Below are positions 31,201 to 43,200 of a stretch of 64,000 bases of DNA, in pieces (position 1 is the first letter of the stretch; each line of letters begins with the position of its first letter). The translations under genes were made by a program, and so were the position numbers. This stretch comes from Aculops lycopersici (taxonomy: Eukaryota > Arthropoda > Arachnida > Trombidiformes > Eriophyidae): positions 2,111,108 to 2,175,107 of the forward strand of contig WNKI01000004.1 of the NCBI GenBank assembly GCA_015350385.1, given 5' to 3'. The notes beneath the pieces were generated by a model, which saw nothing but the letters and a program-made list of their open reading frames with translations, did no database searches and was not told the DNA's origin.

Positions 31201-32957
31201 TTGGACTAAGACAGGGTAGAATCATTGTGATAGATGCGAACTCACCGAGTGAATGGATTCAGTTTGCCTCGTTGGATGTCCAGAGCGAGGTTACTTGTAT
31301 CAAGTACTTCGGTCATTTCGTTTATGTAGGTCTTATAAGCGGCACAGTGGCAGTTTTTGATGCGATTAACTTTGACAAGCCATATTTGATACCATTGAGT
31401 CAGTTTCCGGTTACCTGTTTGCTGCCAATCAACGATGAGATGTTCGCCTGCTCCCACAACAGAATATGGCGAATCAAGGAGACAAATATCGTAGATAGCC
31501 TTACTGTTGTAAATGATCCACCAAATCACAACATCATCCCGCTTGAGGAGGAGCCAAGGCCGAACTTGTTGGCGCACTGCGGAAGTGGTATATGGGTTAG
31601 TTTAATCGACTCACCCATAGTTAAGTTGTATCATGCTGAGACCATGAAACACTTAGTTGATATTAATGTCGGAAGTAGTATCAGAAGAGTGCTTGACGAT
31701 GTTAATGAAGAGATTAAGATCACTGTCACCTCTATAATGGCTACTCGTGGACTTCTTTGGATCGGTACAAATGTTGGAATGATTGCCACTCTCACATTGC
31801 CAAGGCTACAAGGCGTGCCTTTAGTCTCAGGAAGTATTAATGTTGCTTTGCATCGATTTTTAGGTCCCGTAAATATTATGCTAAACTTATCTGCCGGCTC
31901 AGAATGTGTACCTCAGCTGCCATTCAACAATCGCAATCCCCAGCAGATGAAACAAAACCATGCTCTCAAGAGCGAGGAGGTGGAAGCTATCTATGGCCAA
32001 TACGCTGACCTCATGAATGTAGGCGACTACATGACTGCCGGTGGCAAGGGTGTTGGCAATATTGTTGGTGGTGAGACACCCATCGATAGAATGGCTTGGG
32101 AGTTCTCAAACGTAAACATATCCGGGATGAATGTGTCGGATGACAGTGGATCATCGGCTTCAAGTGGCGCAATTTACCAAGACGGTGTACCGAGGGGTAT
32201 GAAGCAAGTTCAAAATAAGGCAGTTATCTCAAACACAGGTAACATTGGCGCTCAGATGTCACCTAACCACCAACAACAGCACGCAATGCAAGCTAATCCA
32301 CAGCAGCAGCAAGCTTTGCCAAGTCAACTTATTGGAGCACCAGGTAACATGCAGGAGCAACAGCAGCAAGTGAATCGAATCAATGATCTCAATCATATTT
32401 ATGATAAAGCCCAAACTCAACCAGTTGCTTACAATCAAGGGTCTATAAATGGTGGCGTTACAACAGGCTCACAACAAGTGTCGCAAACTCTTTCAGGTGG
32501 TGTGTCGATGGAACGATTACAACAGCAACGTCAACTGTTATCTGGCCCACAGTTGGCTAAGGGGGCGCAGGTTAGCGGCGAGCTGAGTTCACAGGCAGAT
32601 TATGGATCGCAATCAGGTAGTACGGTGCCAAACAAATTGTATGATCAACCTGCTCAACTGATACAACAGCAACAACAACAACAAATCATTCAGCAACAAC
32701 AACAAGCTAGAAACCAAGTTGATGGTGGAATGCTAACTGGTATGCAAGCTGCGAGTGCGATGCAACAGGCTTCATCATATGGATCTATGCAAGCTGGTGG
32801 TGGCACTAAGTCAACATCTACAAAATCCTCATACCTGGGCGGCAATAAGACTGTACTCGTGCTTGCTGGCGGAAACGGTTATCAACGGATGCGTAGGGAC
32901 GATAACAAGCCGTTCGGTGAACACGCTCACTGTATCATCTGGGAGTACAAAGCCTAG
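28227..32957 (+). CDS. ARHGEF10: ARHGEF10-type Rho guanine nucleotide exchange factor
   Basis: Single exon, 1,576 residues from the ATG at 28227; the frame opens slightly upstream without an ATG. Residues 1-330 are Asn/Gln/His-rich and disordered. The DH domain (about 470-675) is typical of ARHGEF10: RLIVGSIVDSENSYTNSLYRLIYEYKRPL, SPDRLSFIGSMVKPVQRFPQFILLL, HPDRMSLQRALTELESLADRLNE. A PH-like region follows (about 690-900), then a WD40-like beta-propeller (about 905-1230). The tail is Gln-rich (1310-1510) and ends in FGEHAHCIIWEYKA, a strand that closes the propeller in this family. ARHGEF10 proteins activate RhoA/B/C and act in the cytoskeleton and myelination or vesicle traffic. The lack of any intron in a coding sequence this long is striking for an animal gene. 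Confidence 0.93.
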   Translation: MDSGEKVAYYCSELSARQINDSQQSNNTSKSISGNNHTNNNNIIGKFDSQTEKLDDYQSSSMANNTQQQDSANGSGDYHPSRMASQNNRFNAALNQSEQASNTLEQQQSQATRQQFVQGQVAQSINAQPSSISQPQYLISSGNPQHLTNLNPHHFNNNQTSNTSFQSQLHSVNYHINSNHHLYQAGSIPAQHQAQARPSLLHHKSPSQGEDGHSKLLGNQVIFHDSNKQHLNAAEQAELQRHQQFVIQQNNNNNNNEHPNLTTSQSMTHNDFNRIRRKSEHLGVELTSEVGLEGLNLDFEAMLRGDTQGGGSLTSNQMIHKPTPNQNMDKIFRSMTVGDRPNNGSESSGYGRPSQLQDPDNRNKDPMLMVDNRSEENVYEEIDIKTINRLQAEYPVDTISLHSDTWKKKNNGKKFISANFTRWFSTRKKSSNSQNSDQEENPYIESKSTKRPRLISLPDTIPPNLTPDKLKRRLIVGSIVDSENSYTNSLYRLIYEYKRPLEEADPPILSQNKINVIFFCLDQILQFHKLFGLALSHHVQEWDEKEMIGSVFTTSFSKPMVLDIYSGFINNFTNAVETARRASKSKAFGQFLHEKSVSSPDRLSFIGSMVKPVQRFPQFILLLSDLLKHTPFDHPDRMSLQRALTELESLADRLNERKRDAERHFAVKQLLKDHLNESNAHSQRFLLRQDDTCLLDMDTNTNTILKSKNRKMYLLNDMLICVSIPSNRLKFAVPLADISVIESISPAISNLMAHSNFKNLNDPNAPPSPQNYTIERMECERQSLVHDLELMMRITGLVAALRFQYNGLNPAAPEQICLGIREEIRRKEFQMTLIDRSCLQLRLHSKNNKDTLVVQFSTPESKRDWLIDVRLTKLALDRANNPGWENVTDNPPPSHQASLCSIGQRVPLFVKSLAIFKSDQSHLTCALHYYLRQAPFIGENPAGVLWICNVNANASSLGALATNGAEVSLIHSYELSDSQVTCLESVGSTLWIGLRQGRIIVIDANSPSEWIQFASLDVQSEVTCIKYFGHFVYVGLISGTVAVFDAINFDKPYLIPLSQFPVTCLLPINDEMFACSHNRIWRIKETNIVDSLTVVNDPPNHNIIPLEEEPRPNLLAHCGSGIWVSLIDSPIVKLYHAETMKHLVDINVGSSIRRVLDDVNEEIKITVTSIMATRGLLWIGTNVGMIATLTLPRLQGVPLVSGSINVALHRFLGPVNIMLNLSAGSECVPQLPFNNRNPQQMKQNHALKSEEVEAIYGQYADLMNVGDYMTAGGKGVGNIVGGETPIDRMAWEFSNVNISGMNVSDDSGSSASSGAIYQDGVPRGMKQVQNKAVISNTGNIGAQMSPNHQQQHAMQANPQQQQALPSQLIGAPGNMQEQQQQVNRINDLNHIYDKAQTQPVAYNQGSINGGVTTGSQQVSQTLSGGVSMERLQQQRQLLSGPQLAKGAQVSGELSSQADYGSQSGSTVPNKLYDQPAQLIQQQQQQQIIQQQQQARNQVDGGMLTGMQAASAMQQASSYGSMQAGGGTKSTSTKSSYLGGNKTVLVLAGGNGYQRMRRDDNKPFGEHAHCIIWEYKA

Positions 32958-33265
32958 GCACTACTTGTTGACTAGGGCGAGGTTTGGTTCAAGCCTCTTT
33001 GGAGACTTGAGAGGAAAACTAATATCATGATAGAGAGAAAGCGTCGGAAACAGCTAATTAAAGTTGAGCTGCTTACAGATCAGCTGAGTTGGAATCTTTT
33101 CTTATCTACCTGAAAATTCTTTGTTTATTGATCACCTCCATGATGAGTTCTACAACTACTTCTCAAATCAAATCGACTCGAGCGAGATATTTGAACCCGC
33201 GAATCATCTCAGTTTGTACATCACTTAATATATAATTTGTATTCTACTCTATGACTACTCCCAAC
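32958..33265. other. Convergent spacer, ARHGEF10 and TMEM256
   Basis: 308 bp holding both 3' UTRs. No other feature seen. Confidence 0.5.
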
Positions 33266-33876
33266 TTAGAGTGCTAGTGAAAGCCAAGCTAGAATGAGTG
33301 TCATTCCACCATAAGGCGTGTACTTGGATATATTCTTATTGTCTGTGATGGCGTAATAATAGCAGGTGCCGGAAAAGATGAGGGTCCCAGAGATAAATAG
33401 GGCACCGGTGAGTGAGGACTTTCTGGCAAATGGTGCACTGATTAGGGCTAGAGAGTGTAGAAAGTGATACTTGTTCGCTGTTTCAAAGACAGCCTTTCTA
33501 TTGTCAGCAATCTCTTGTCTTGGATAAACGACGTGAGCCTGTTTATTTTCGCAGAAAGAATTAGAAATGAGGTGAGGTTAGTGATTGTGGTTCCTTCGAA
33601 TAAGTACCAGAATATCTAATTAAATTGTATACTTACTCCATAGGCACCAATGGCTACTGCACTGGCTCCCATCAATCCGGCAATCGCAATCCACTTCCTC
33701 ATATTTGGTGGCAAGGAATAAACAGTCTCTCTAAGGATCAATTTCTCTGATGAACCTCCACCACTTACTGAGCTGGCCCCTTTTTCGATAACCTTGAGGA
33801 TGGGCTTTAGGCTCCAGGCGGCGGTATTAACTGTGGCGTTCAACAAACTGCTTGACACATTGACAATCTGGTCCAT
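33266..33876 (-). CDS. TMEM256: TMEM256 (DUF423) small membrane protein, two exons
   Basis: Exon 1 is 33876 to 33637 and exon 2 is 33538 to 33266, joined over a 98-bp phase-0 intron (donor GTAAGT, acceptor AAACAG) to give 170 residues. The C-terminal 110 residues are TMEM256: GASAVAIGAYG at the splice, then AHVVYP, FETANKYHFLHSLAL, GALFISGTLIFSGTCYYYAI, and TPYGGMTLILAWLSLAL. Four hydrophobic helices. Human TMEM256 is 113 residues, so about 55 extra N-terminal residues (MDQIVNVSSSLL...) are specific to this lineage or a targeting region. The family is uncharacterised; human TMEM256 is found in mitochondrial and exosome preparations. The intron lies at nearly the same place as the conserved core start. 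Confidence 0.92.
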
Positions 33877-35527
33877 AATTTTTGTCGAATGGGACGCGTG
33901 AGTTCCAATAAATGAAAGATTTCAACTGGCTTGCTCTCGAATTCGCCAATGAGAAGGGTGTTTTTGTTGTGACCGAACTCGTTCACTGTGACTCTCTGAG
34001 TCGGTGGCTGAAATCAACGAGTTCTTGTTCTTGTTGTGCCGCCAAGAGGTTGTGAGCAATACCTGGGACAATATTAGCGCGGCAACAGTAGTACGATGAC
34101 GTAAAGCAAATCCTGCAGGTAGTTGGACAATAATCTAACTGCGATAACGAGATGATTGAAAAGCTTTCAAGGCTTTATGATTCTATTTCAAGTCCTGCGC
34201 TCAAATTCTCAACTGCTTAAGGAGTTTCTTCTCGAGGATGTGGAAAGGGTCCTGGGAGTTCATGCCAACTGTTGGAGTCCAAAATCTACAATCTGATCAG
34301 AGAATGAGATCATATATCAGCTGGACTAGCTGAAGAAGAAGTCAGTGTACCTGTGACTGTGAAAAGTTCTATCAGTTTTGTAGCGTTTTCAGCATTAATA
34401 TTAATTTAATGTTGGCAAGCTACGAGACAATAACAATAAGTGATCAAGATCGATGGCAAAACATATGCAATATTGCCAGCTGTAAACGAAAATAACGTGG
34501 CAGCATCTCGCGATGTAATAAAATCTCGCGTAAACACAGAGTGAACGATGCACCCTCGACTCCGAAATGCACCGCGAAATGCAGTCTACTGGCAACTCTT
34601 ATTTTTCATCGCTACATTAGCGTGTAAACTCTAATGCATTTCACGGATTCCCCGACGACTTGAACACGCACGTCGTGGTTCCTTTGAGCCTGGAGCTGAA
34701 ATACATGTATTGCATGGGAATCAACTCATTTTGAGTAGTTCAAAAATCTGTACTTGACACAGCCAAGTTTCAAAAAACTAAGCGGTAAATTAGATTACTG
34801 CCTGGATCATTATTTATACTGTCTATGCGTTATAATTCGAGACTGCAAACCAATAGAGGGAAGAAGCAAAATTGAATTGGCCTGCAACTTGCCATTAGCT
34901 AGTCCTTCTCCCCAGAAGCCCGTAAGGTCAAGCACTGGGCAAATCACGAGAGCCGAGGGTTCCTGATGTTGTATCCTGAAAGCGGAGACTAAGGCAGCAA
35001 CTTGCTGAACTCGACAACTAACCAACCAACATTAGATAAGAGGGCGAACAACTGAGCGAGCAAAATGACCACTCATCATGGGAGCAAATAGGAGGTGGGC
35101 AAACGCGTAAACTAACTACCTGTTGTCATTTTCACCGCTTGTCATCAAGTGGTGGCTAAAAGGGCAGTGGGAAGTTGGAGGCACGCGAGCTGGTTCCGTT
35201 GCCTGGCTCTCGCTCTATTGTGTTGTCTCTCTTCAAAATAATCAAGTGCCATGGAGAGAGAGAGAGGGAGAGAGAGCAGAACCCTCAGCTTCCCCATTCC
35301 TCTTTCCAGTGTCCCGTTACTTTGTGTATGTTTCTCATGTGTCTTTGTTGCCGTAGTTTCTAGCTAGTCAAAGTTATGGCAGGCGAGAGAGAGAAAGAGA
35401 GAGTCTCTCGTTGGATCGCTGAGAGCGCAACAAAAACTACTGCAAACCACCTGTTGTCGTTTTGGACGACCTAACGGCTGAATCGTGTGCCTGTGTGAAT
35501 TGTCTTGCGAGTTCCTTTCATCTATCC

Positions 35528-35562
<35 letters not shown>

Positions 35563-38073
35563 TACGGCGACGACAACGAGGACGAAAGTCCGAACTCCCT
35601 TCGCAATGACCGTTGCTGTGTGACCACCTCGAGCACAAGCACCACTACCACATTCAATTATTAGTGCCAGTCATCATCGTTGCGCGAGTTTAACTCGATG
35701 CTTAACCTGGCGTCAAGTTGTCTGGTCTACGCTCGCCGCGCCGGTCGCTCGGTTGGCCAGTTGGTTCGTCGTGGATGGCAGGTCAACAACAGGTAGTCGG
35801 GACGGGTGGACGGGAAAAAGGAGTTGGGACGTTGGCGTTTGTGTGGCGCTCACGAGTCGCAACGTGATGGTCCTTTAGCAATGCTATGGCCAACAAGTGG
35901 CTGGCTCGACAGGTGAGAGTAGCTTTGAGCTTGGAGGAAGCGGGAAAGGCAAAGGGAGTGAGAGAGAGAGAGAGAGAACAATAGCGAGGAAGCCGGCAAG
36001 ACGAATTGCCGCTGCCGAAGTTGTCGTCGTCGTCGTAGTTGTATTTGTCTTGCCAGCAAATCTCTGGGAATGTCCGACGACGACGACGATGGGCTTAACG
36101 AATGATGATAATGATGAAAGTTGGTCACTTCGACAAAACGACGTCCTGCTCGCCGCGAACCAACACTGACTTAATGCAACCGAGGCTTTCTCTTAAGCTT
36201 GGAAGCGCTAATGTTTCGTTACTGTCGCTATCTGTCTGCTGCTGCTGCTGATAATACGACGAAACATGAGCAATGGTATGCTGGACGATGGCCGCATGTC
36301 CGATTTCCTCGCTTTGCATTCAGCCAGGAGAAGGAAGCACCAATGGCACTTTTCACCTGGCATCCTAACACACGAGCTTGGCGCAGCGAACCGACAGCAA
36401 CGAGGAAGGAAGCAGCAACAAAATGGACGAAGAGGTTCCGAACGGTGACGATGGTTGCATCAGGTAGTTGCTTCTTCTTCTTCTTTTGCTACAACTGATG
36501 CTGCCTCCGCTAGTTTACCTAGACCACTATCACAATCACACTGTTGTAAGGCGAATGATCTATCGGCAATCGCGGGACACAATGGACAATATGATTCGAT
36601 GATGGCACTGATTATAAACAAGGTGTCCGCTTGTGGGTCGTCGTCAACGATGTCGACGTTGTCTTCATCGGATAGCCGCCAATGGTTAGCTAGATTGCTA
36701 TCCTCTGCTTCCATTTGCGTCGCACTGGTTACGACGACCGCTGATACTTATACACTAAAAGAAGGCAAAACTGCCTTCCTCGTTAGAGATTTGGGTGGCT
36801 AGTTGGAGTAGGAGAGCAAGGGAAAGAGATAGGGAGGGAGGCTAGTCAATTTTTGTGGACGACTAGCCAGGTGAAAGCGCCAAGAGACAAGTCACCTGAG
36901 CCAACGCCCGACGGAAATGAAATCTGTCCAACAGTCCGGTAACTCAGACTTCAGCGACCGATGCCGCTTCCGGCTTACCAAAACCACCGAGCGCAGGTTA
37001 GCTTCGCGTTGGTTGTGCACTGAAACAATTGTTGTGTTGGTTCAATCCCGACTGGCGAGCTAGCTTGGCAGTCAGTCAGTCAGTCAGTCAACTTTCCGCC
37101 GTTGCGCCCCAACTCTTCCTGTCCCTCAACCACAGCAGCCAGTTGGTTAGAGACTTGGCTAGTTGAGGTGGGTAGGCCAAGAGAAGGCAACAACAACAAC
37201 AACAATGGACGAGTCGTCGTCCGTTAACTGGCTTGCCAGCAGCCACCTGGCCACCACCATTTGCAGCAACCAGGCGAGCTACCACCTGTAAGTGAGTTTA
37301 TTGCGGTGGAGCCAACGCAGCAGCAGCAGCGGCAACTTCAGCAATTGGACCGCTATTCTCAACGACAACTTCCAGCCAGCCAGCGAGCGAGCGAGCGACC
37401 ACTTGTTGCGCTCTCGCTTACCTGTGAGCGAGAGCCCTGTATCCATTCACCCTTTGGATGCGCCATGGCGTAACCTGCAGTGGTGGTGGAGAGGCGAACG
37501 AATGCAAGTGCAACGGAACCACCGAGCGGGGAAGTCGCTCGCTTCCGCCACTGCGACCCCCGAGAGACTTTCACTGCTCTCACTAGCTAACCGACTCACT
37601 GGCTGGCCAAAAAGGCGGGCTCACGAGTTGACTATGGCTGGCTGGAAGGCGAGCAACTGGTGGTTGGATGCCGCCGTAACTGTTGTCGTTGGCGTAGGTG
37701 CTGTCGCCTCTGCCGCTGCAGGTGAAGTTGATGGTGGTGGTGGTGGTGGTGGCCAATTTAGTTACCTGGTCGCTGCTGGCTCACTGACGTTTCTGCGAAT
37801 GAGGCAAAAGTGATAGCGACCAGGAGGAAGAGCAGGGAGCGAGAAACAGCAAGAGAGAGAAAGAGACTTTGCGAGTATAAAAGGGACGCGAGCCAAAAGC
37901 TACCATCTGATTTGGGAGACGAGAAGCAAGTCGGAAGGACGGAAGTAGCAACAAGTGGCAAGCAAAAGCGAATGACATGCAGTTGGTCTTAGCGGGCGAC
38001 TGTCACATGAATAACTAATCTAGTCTAAAGAAGAAAGTTCAAGTAGAAGGAGAAATTGAGTAGCAGTGGCAGC
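33877..38073. other. Large gene-free region upstream of the CPAP3 gene
   Basis: About 4.2 kb without a supported gene. It is unusually rich in simple repeats: GA tracts at 35252-35277, 35389-35404 and 35957-35981, a GAC/CGA run at 35529-35562, TCAG repeats at 37071-37090 and GGT units at 37732-37750. Open frames on both strands are long where triplet repeats and GC-rich DNA occur, but none resembles a protein. It may contain promoters, 5' UTR exons or enhancers for TMEM256 and the cuticle gene. Confidence 0.5.
35529..35562. repeat. CGA/GAC trinucleotide run
   Basis: About 11 perfect CGA units. A second, shorter GAC run lies at 56857-56879. Confidence 0.9.
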
Positions 38074-38081
38074 TATATAAA
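38074..38081 (+). promoter_or_regulatory. TATA box candidate for the CPAP3 gene
   Basis: TATATAAA 105 bp before the ATG at 38179. Inducible cuticle genes of arthropods often use TATA promoters. Confidence 0.4.
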
Positions 38082-38178
38082 TTTATAATTGAAATTTGGG
38101 TTTGATAGTATTTTTTTTTCTTTTTATAAGTTAGAAGACAGGAAACAAACGAAAACCTGTTGATTGAACAGCAGTTAA

Positions 38179-39192
38179 CATGACAACTAAATATTTGATT
38201 CTCGCAGTTGCAGCTTGTCTGCAGCTGTACTTTATTGAGGGTAGGTTATGGGGTCCACATCGATAGATTGCATTACATGTCACAAGCTATATACCGAATC
38301 GCATCAACAAGTTGTGCTAACCAAGTTTTTGAATCTAATCCCACAATCAATATAATTAGCAAGCGCCCAGCGCGCAGCCTCACAGGCGGCGGTCAACTTT
38401 TGTCGCTCGAGCAAGGGCAAGCAAGGCGCCGTTTTTGCTCACGAGGATTATTGTGATTACTATTACGAATGTGATCCCGCAACCGACGAGCCAGTTTTGC
38501 AGGCTTGCCCCAACGGGCTTGCCTTTGCTGGCAAGGGTCGCGGATTAACCGGAAGTTGCGACTACCCACACAGGGTTAGTTGTCCTGATGGAACTAGAAC
38601 GATGGGCCAACAGCCGGCCACCACCGAAAATTGCCAATGGCAATACGGAGTGTTCCCTCATGCAACCTCGTGCACTCGCTATTGGCACTGCTGGAATGGA
38701 ACTGCCACCATTCAACAGTGTCCATTCTCCCTACTTTACAATGACGCCATCCACTCCTGCGACTGGCCAGACAATGTGCCCGACTGTCAGAAGCATCCAA
38801 TTTGTAAGGACACCCCCAACGGTTTAGTGTTTATCGAGAAGTCCTGTGTCCGCTATTGGCTTTGCGTTGGCGGCTACCCAAGACTCCAACGTTGTGCCGC
38901 CGGTTTGGCCGTCAATCCAACCTCGTTGAAATGTGAACTCGCCTCCACTGTTCCAGGTTGCGAGCCACCGCCAACCACCACACCAGCCGAGGAGGAGACC
39001 AGCGAGGGTTCAGGCGGAAACAACCAGCAAGGGGGCAACGGCAACCAACCACCGCTCCTGGCAGGTAACTCGGGAAATGGCAATGAGCAACCACAGGGTT
39101 CACTAAATAGGCCAATCCAATCATTTCCCGGCAACAACAATGGCAACTTCCGCTCGCAAAACAATCAAGGCAACGGACGTCTAGTTGGTTGA
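38179..39192 (+). CDS. CPAP3/obstructor-type cuticle protein with three chitin-binding domains
   Basis: Exon 1 is 38179-38239 and exon 2 is 38360-39192, joined over a 120-bp phase-1 intron (donor GTAGGT, acceptor ATTAG), giving 297 residues. The signal peptide is encoded by exon 1 and the first codons of exon 2 (about 1-22). Three peritrophin-A (ChtBD2) domains follow: about 35-95 (FCR...YCDYYYEC...C-NGLAF...GLTGSCDYPHRVSC), 112-163 (CQWQYGVFPH...C-RYWHCWNG...C-F-LLYN...CDWPDNVPDC) and 169-221. The tail (222-297) is Gly/Asn/Gln-rich. This domain count and spacing define the obstructor/Gasp family, which organises chitin in cuticle and tracheal lining. Expression is probably tied to moulting. 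The first intron after a signal-peptide exon is typical of cuticle genes. Confidence 0.92.
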
Positions 39193-40157
39193 ATGCGGAA
39201 ATCTAGCGACATGTTTCATAATTACGACTAGTAATTGCAACAACAACAACAATATCAATAATAATGATAACAATAACAATAATACCAAAGCTACACCACA
39301 GAGCTAGAGAGACAGAGATGGAGCGACCAAATGCCGAATGTCAGGATATTAATAGTTGACTTGTTGATCGATAATAATTATAATGCCACTTGTTGTTATC
39401 AAAAACAATAGTGATAACAACATTGACTTGAGCTTGATTATGATGATAATGATGAAGAGTCATATAATTTTTCACCTGGTTAAAAGGATGAGAGGAAAAA
39501 GGAGCAAGTTTGCCATACAGTCAAAAAGCAGAAGAGAAAGCGATTTGAAGAAGCGCATACGAGGTAAAAATAAACGAGCATTCAATTGTCCGAGCTTCTT
39601 ATTCTTATTCTCATTCTTCCAACTTCTATTTGCCCCCTTCACTTACTCTTTTGTTAAACAATCTCACATGTGAATTCATTCTGGTGCTACCATATGTCTT
39701 GATATATGATTAAAGTGTCGGTGATAATCAATGACTTAGGCACAGTTGGTTGAAGGGGACCAAATATTCGAATGGTCGTCGCTCCAGTTGTTGCTAGCGA
39801 TGTCATTTTACTCGCATCCAAAGACAACAGGTTGTTGCTTGTCTTGAAAACATCAATCTTTAAGATGTTCCCAGACATAAAACGGGACGACCAGAATGAC
39901 ACGTGATTTGGTCCGATTCAAACCAACTGGGCCTGACATTGAAATAAGGATTCAGTTTTTGTGGCTAAATTAAGACGATCTTGCTGCTTGCTCAATTGTA
40001 TAAGGATCAACAAGTGGACCCTTGAAGTTTGATTGTTTCCTTTTCTCTTCCCTATTCACTTCAGTTCATTATTCTCACTATCTAGTCTTGATTTAGAGGG
40101 ATTATATGGCCATTTGGTTTTAGTTTGGTCATGTATTCCCTCTATTGGTCTAGAAAA

Positions 40158-40164
40158 CTCTCTT

Positions 40165-40199
<35 letters not shown>

Positions 40200-40203
40200 T
40201 TCT
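40158..40203. repeat. CT microsatellite
   Basis: Near-continuous CT dinucleotides with one TTT and one GCT interruption. Similar tracts lie at 61457-61515 (as GA) and beside the gap at 60373. Confidence 0.9.
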
Positions 40204-43200
40204 CACACTGTTGCTTTCCGACTAGAAACCCTCTTCGTCGTTCCCGCCGTCGTTAGTGTTGGCTTTGTCGTCGACCTTGCCACTCGAGGCAACATAGGTG
40301 GACAAATTGTTGGCGAGAACAACGGGGCAAGTTGAACGTTTTGAAGTGCAAATACAATGACATTTGCGCAACAAGAGAATGGTTCTCGTTGTCTTGGAAT
40401 CATTAGAGATGGAGAGACAGACAGAGAGCCTTGGTAGCTGATGGGTACTACAAGGAGAGCCGTTGTAGTGGTGCACAGTTATAAGTTATAACAAAAACAA
40501 TAATAACAATCACTCTCTCCCTCTAACTCCAACTCCAACTCTAACTATGTCTCCCTCTCGTACGACAATCGCTCGGCCCAAGGCGCCTATTTGGCTGGCT
40601 AACTTGGCCTCAAGGACCGACGAGACGGGACTGTGCTGCTGTTGGTTTGGCTGAGTTTTCTAGTCTAAGGTGAGGTTACGCCTGGCAACTCATACCAAGA
40701 CATAGTGAAGGACGGAAAGCTTGGCGGATGGAGCTAGGTGCGCGTTGCGTGTGTCTACACGTACTTTTGAGTCGCGCGTGAGAGAAAGCTAGGGAGTGAG
40801 CAGAAGAAAACGAGGAGCCCCAAGTTTGCAGAGGACTTGCACAGGTAGAGACTGTTGTTTGATTCCGACACCAAGAATCAGGCTACAGCGACTTTTGCAT
40901 TGAAAATATCCATAGGCTTTCTCAATAGAATCGGTGAGTACGAGATAGAAACAGACCAAGCAGCAGTGATGCCGGAGCCTGGCGAGCTATTGTACGCTCA
41001 ATCAACACTGAATGCTCGAGGTTGTCGCGGTGCCTGCCGCCAAGCTAGCTTGCCAGGGCGAGCATGCTATTGCTCGACTGGAGATTTGAGGAGAGAGAAA
41101 GCTTGAGGCCCGAACAAAACAAGGAGGCTACCGAGTGTCTCGTCGTTTGACGTTTGTGACATTGCAGACCCAAACAGCGAGTGGTGGGCTGGAGTTTACG
41201 CAGCTGCTTAATTGGCCAGGTGAGTCACAATTGCGCATCAAGTGAAGGGTTGATGCGTTTGTCCTGGAGCCGCCGCTTGCAGGTAGCGCCAACGGCGTTG
41301 TTCACTTGAATGTATTAATATGGCCACGTTGAGAGATTTTCCATGTGGCCCAAGCAACATGCGAAATTTCCATCTATGTGAGTCGTCGTTTATTCTAAGC
41401 TGAGGAAGCTGAAGCAAAACGAACCATTCAACTTGTGTGCTTCACTTTAGCCAGCCAGATAGCGAGCGCCAGTTGACGTCTCGCTTGACGCCAACACAGC
41501 GGCGCGCCCGTTTGGTCGCATAGGAGCCGAGCGGCGCTAAGACAGGGACCTAGGGGCGCAAAGTCTCGCGCTTGTCTCCATTTTAGGCGCCATCGTGTGT
41601 GGGGATGACGACGATGACTGACTGACTAGCGAGATTTATCGGCATTCGCAGTGTTGGGCGACAATTTGAGGCTCGAGAGGACAGAGGATAAAACGCGAGC
41701 GTCGTCCTAACGAGCAATAGACGACGATGGAGAAGACTGTTGCATCACGATGTCGCGCCATTTGGCTCGAGTCCAGTGCAAGCGAGCGAGCCTCAGGAAG
41801 TTACGCAATGCGCTATTATTATTGTCACAGGCGAGGAGCCTGGATGGCAAATTTTTTCCTTCTATCTTTTATCGGCTGGCTTCTCCTGTCCCGGAGGCGG
41901 ACAAGATTAATGTGCGTTTGCCTCTCCTCAATCCAGAGTCGCACTGTCGGTTAGTTGAAACTAAAGTGAGCGATGGATGGATTACCGAGTGGCAAGCGCA
42001 AGTTTCTCTTCTGGTAACCATTCGATTCGTGGGTTTATATCTACTGCTACTGCCACTACTATGCTTGTGGGCGCCACCAGCCGGAGGAGTGAACCGGCCT
42101 GCGGCTTTGGCTAATTTGGCGCCCATGTGGCAACCAGACCAGCGAGTCCTCTTTCGCAATTTTGCTGCTCACTTTGCGAGAGTTCAATTGCATCATGTGG
42201 CCCAAAGCTGCGGAGGAAGAGGGATGAAAAGTTTGCTTGTAATGAAATTGATTGGTTGCCGCCGTCGTCGTCGTCGCTACTAATACAGTGTAGTACCACC
42301 GCAACCGATAAGATGGTCGCGGCTTCTACTATCAGAAACAAGGAGAAACGAGCACAACGGTTGCAAGTGTCGTGGAAAAAAGAGCAACAGACGATGTGAT
42401 GGCGAGAGAAATACGATCGTTTTGTATTGTTGGGATTTCTAGTTGCTCGTCGGGCAACTTGGCCGCCGCGTCGTGTGGCCATCGCCTCGTTACTTTACAT
42501 CAACTACCATCTACCATCAAGTATACTGTATACTGTATACACCCATCCATCCGACCATCTATCCGTCTTGCGGCTGCATGCATGCAGTACTTGGCGAGAG
42601 CCTGACCGGCTCAAAGCGCCAGATGGGCGACGACCAAGGCAACGGCTCGTCTGGTTCCCATTAAACTTTGGCGCTCCCTTTTCAGTGGCAGCAGCAGCAG
42701 CAGCAGCGAGCAAGAAGAGTCTGGTTTAACTTATAGTGAGAACGCTGGTTGAAGTGAAAGTAAAAGTAAAAGTCTGATAGATAACACAACAAGTGCGTCG
42801 CCGGCGCACTTGTCTCAAAGTTCGAAGTTCGAATGCGCGCACTAGTTCAGCGAGCAACCGAGGAGCGGCGCGCCAGTCGGATTCATGTGCAGCCTCAAGA
42901 TGAGCAGTCAGAGGGGAGATTAGCACAACATCAATCTGATTGTCCATTGTTCTAAATCTAACGAGCAGTCAGTCAGCTCGGCTTTCCGTTGTCGTGGTCG
43001 TCGTCAACGTTTCGTCGAGCTTGATGCGCTGGCTTCGCGGCAAAGAAGAGGAGCAAATGGACAGGATGAGATCGGTGTTGCTCCAGTTTGTTTATCTTGC
43101 GCTTCGCTCGAGTTGTAACTTAGGCGTAGAAGAACTTGAGACGCATCGTTGCTCGCTGACTTTCGTCGTCGTGGTCGTGGTCGTCGATCCTCCGACATAT

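Noticed and set aside
35123..37961. Clusters of frames rich in Arg, Ser and Thr
   Set aside because: They come from GA and triplet repeats rather than from genes.
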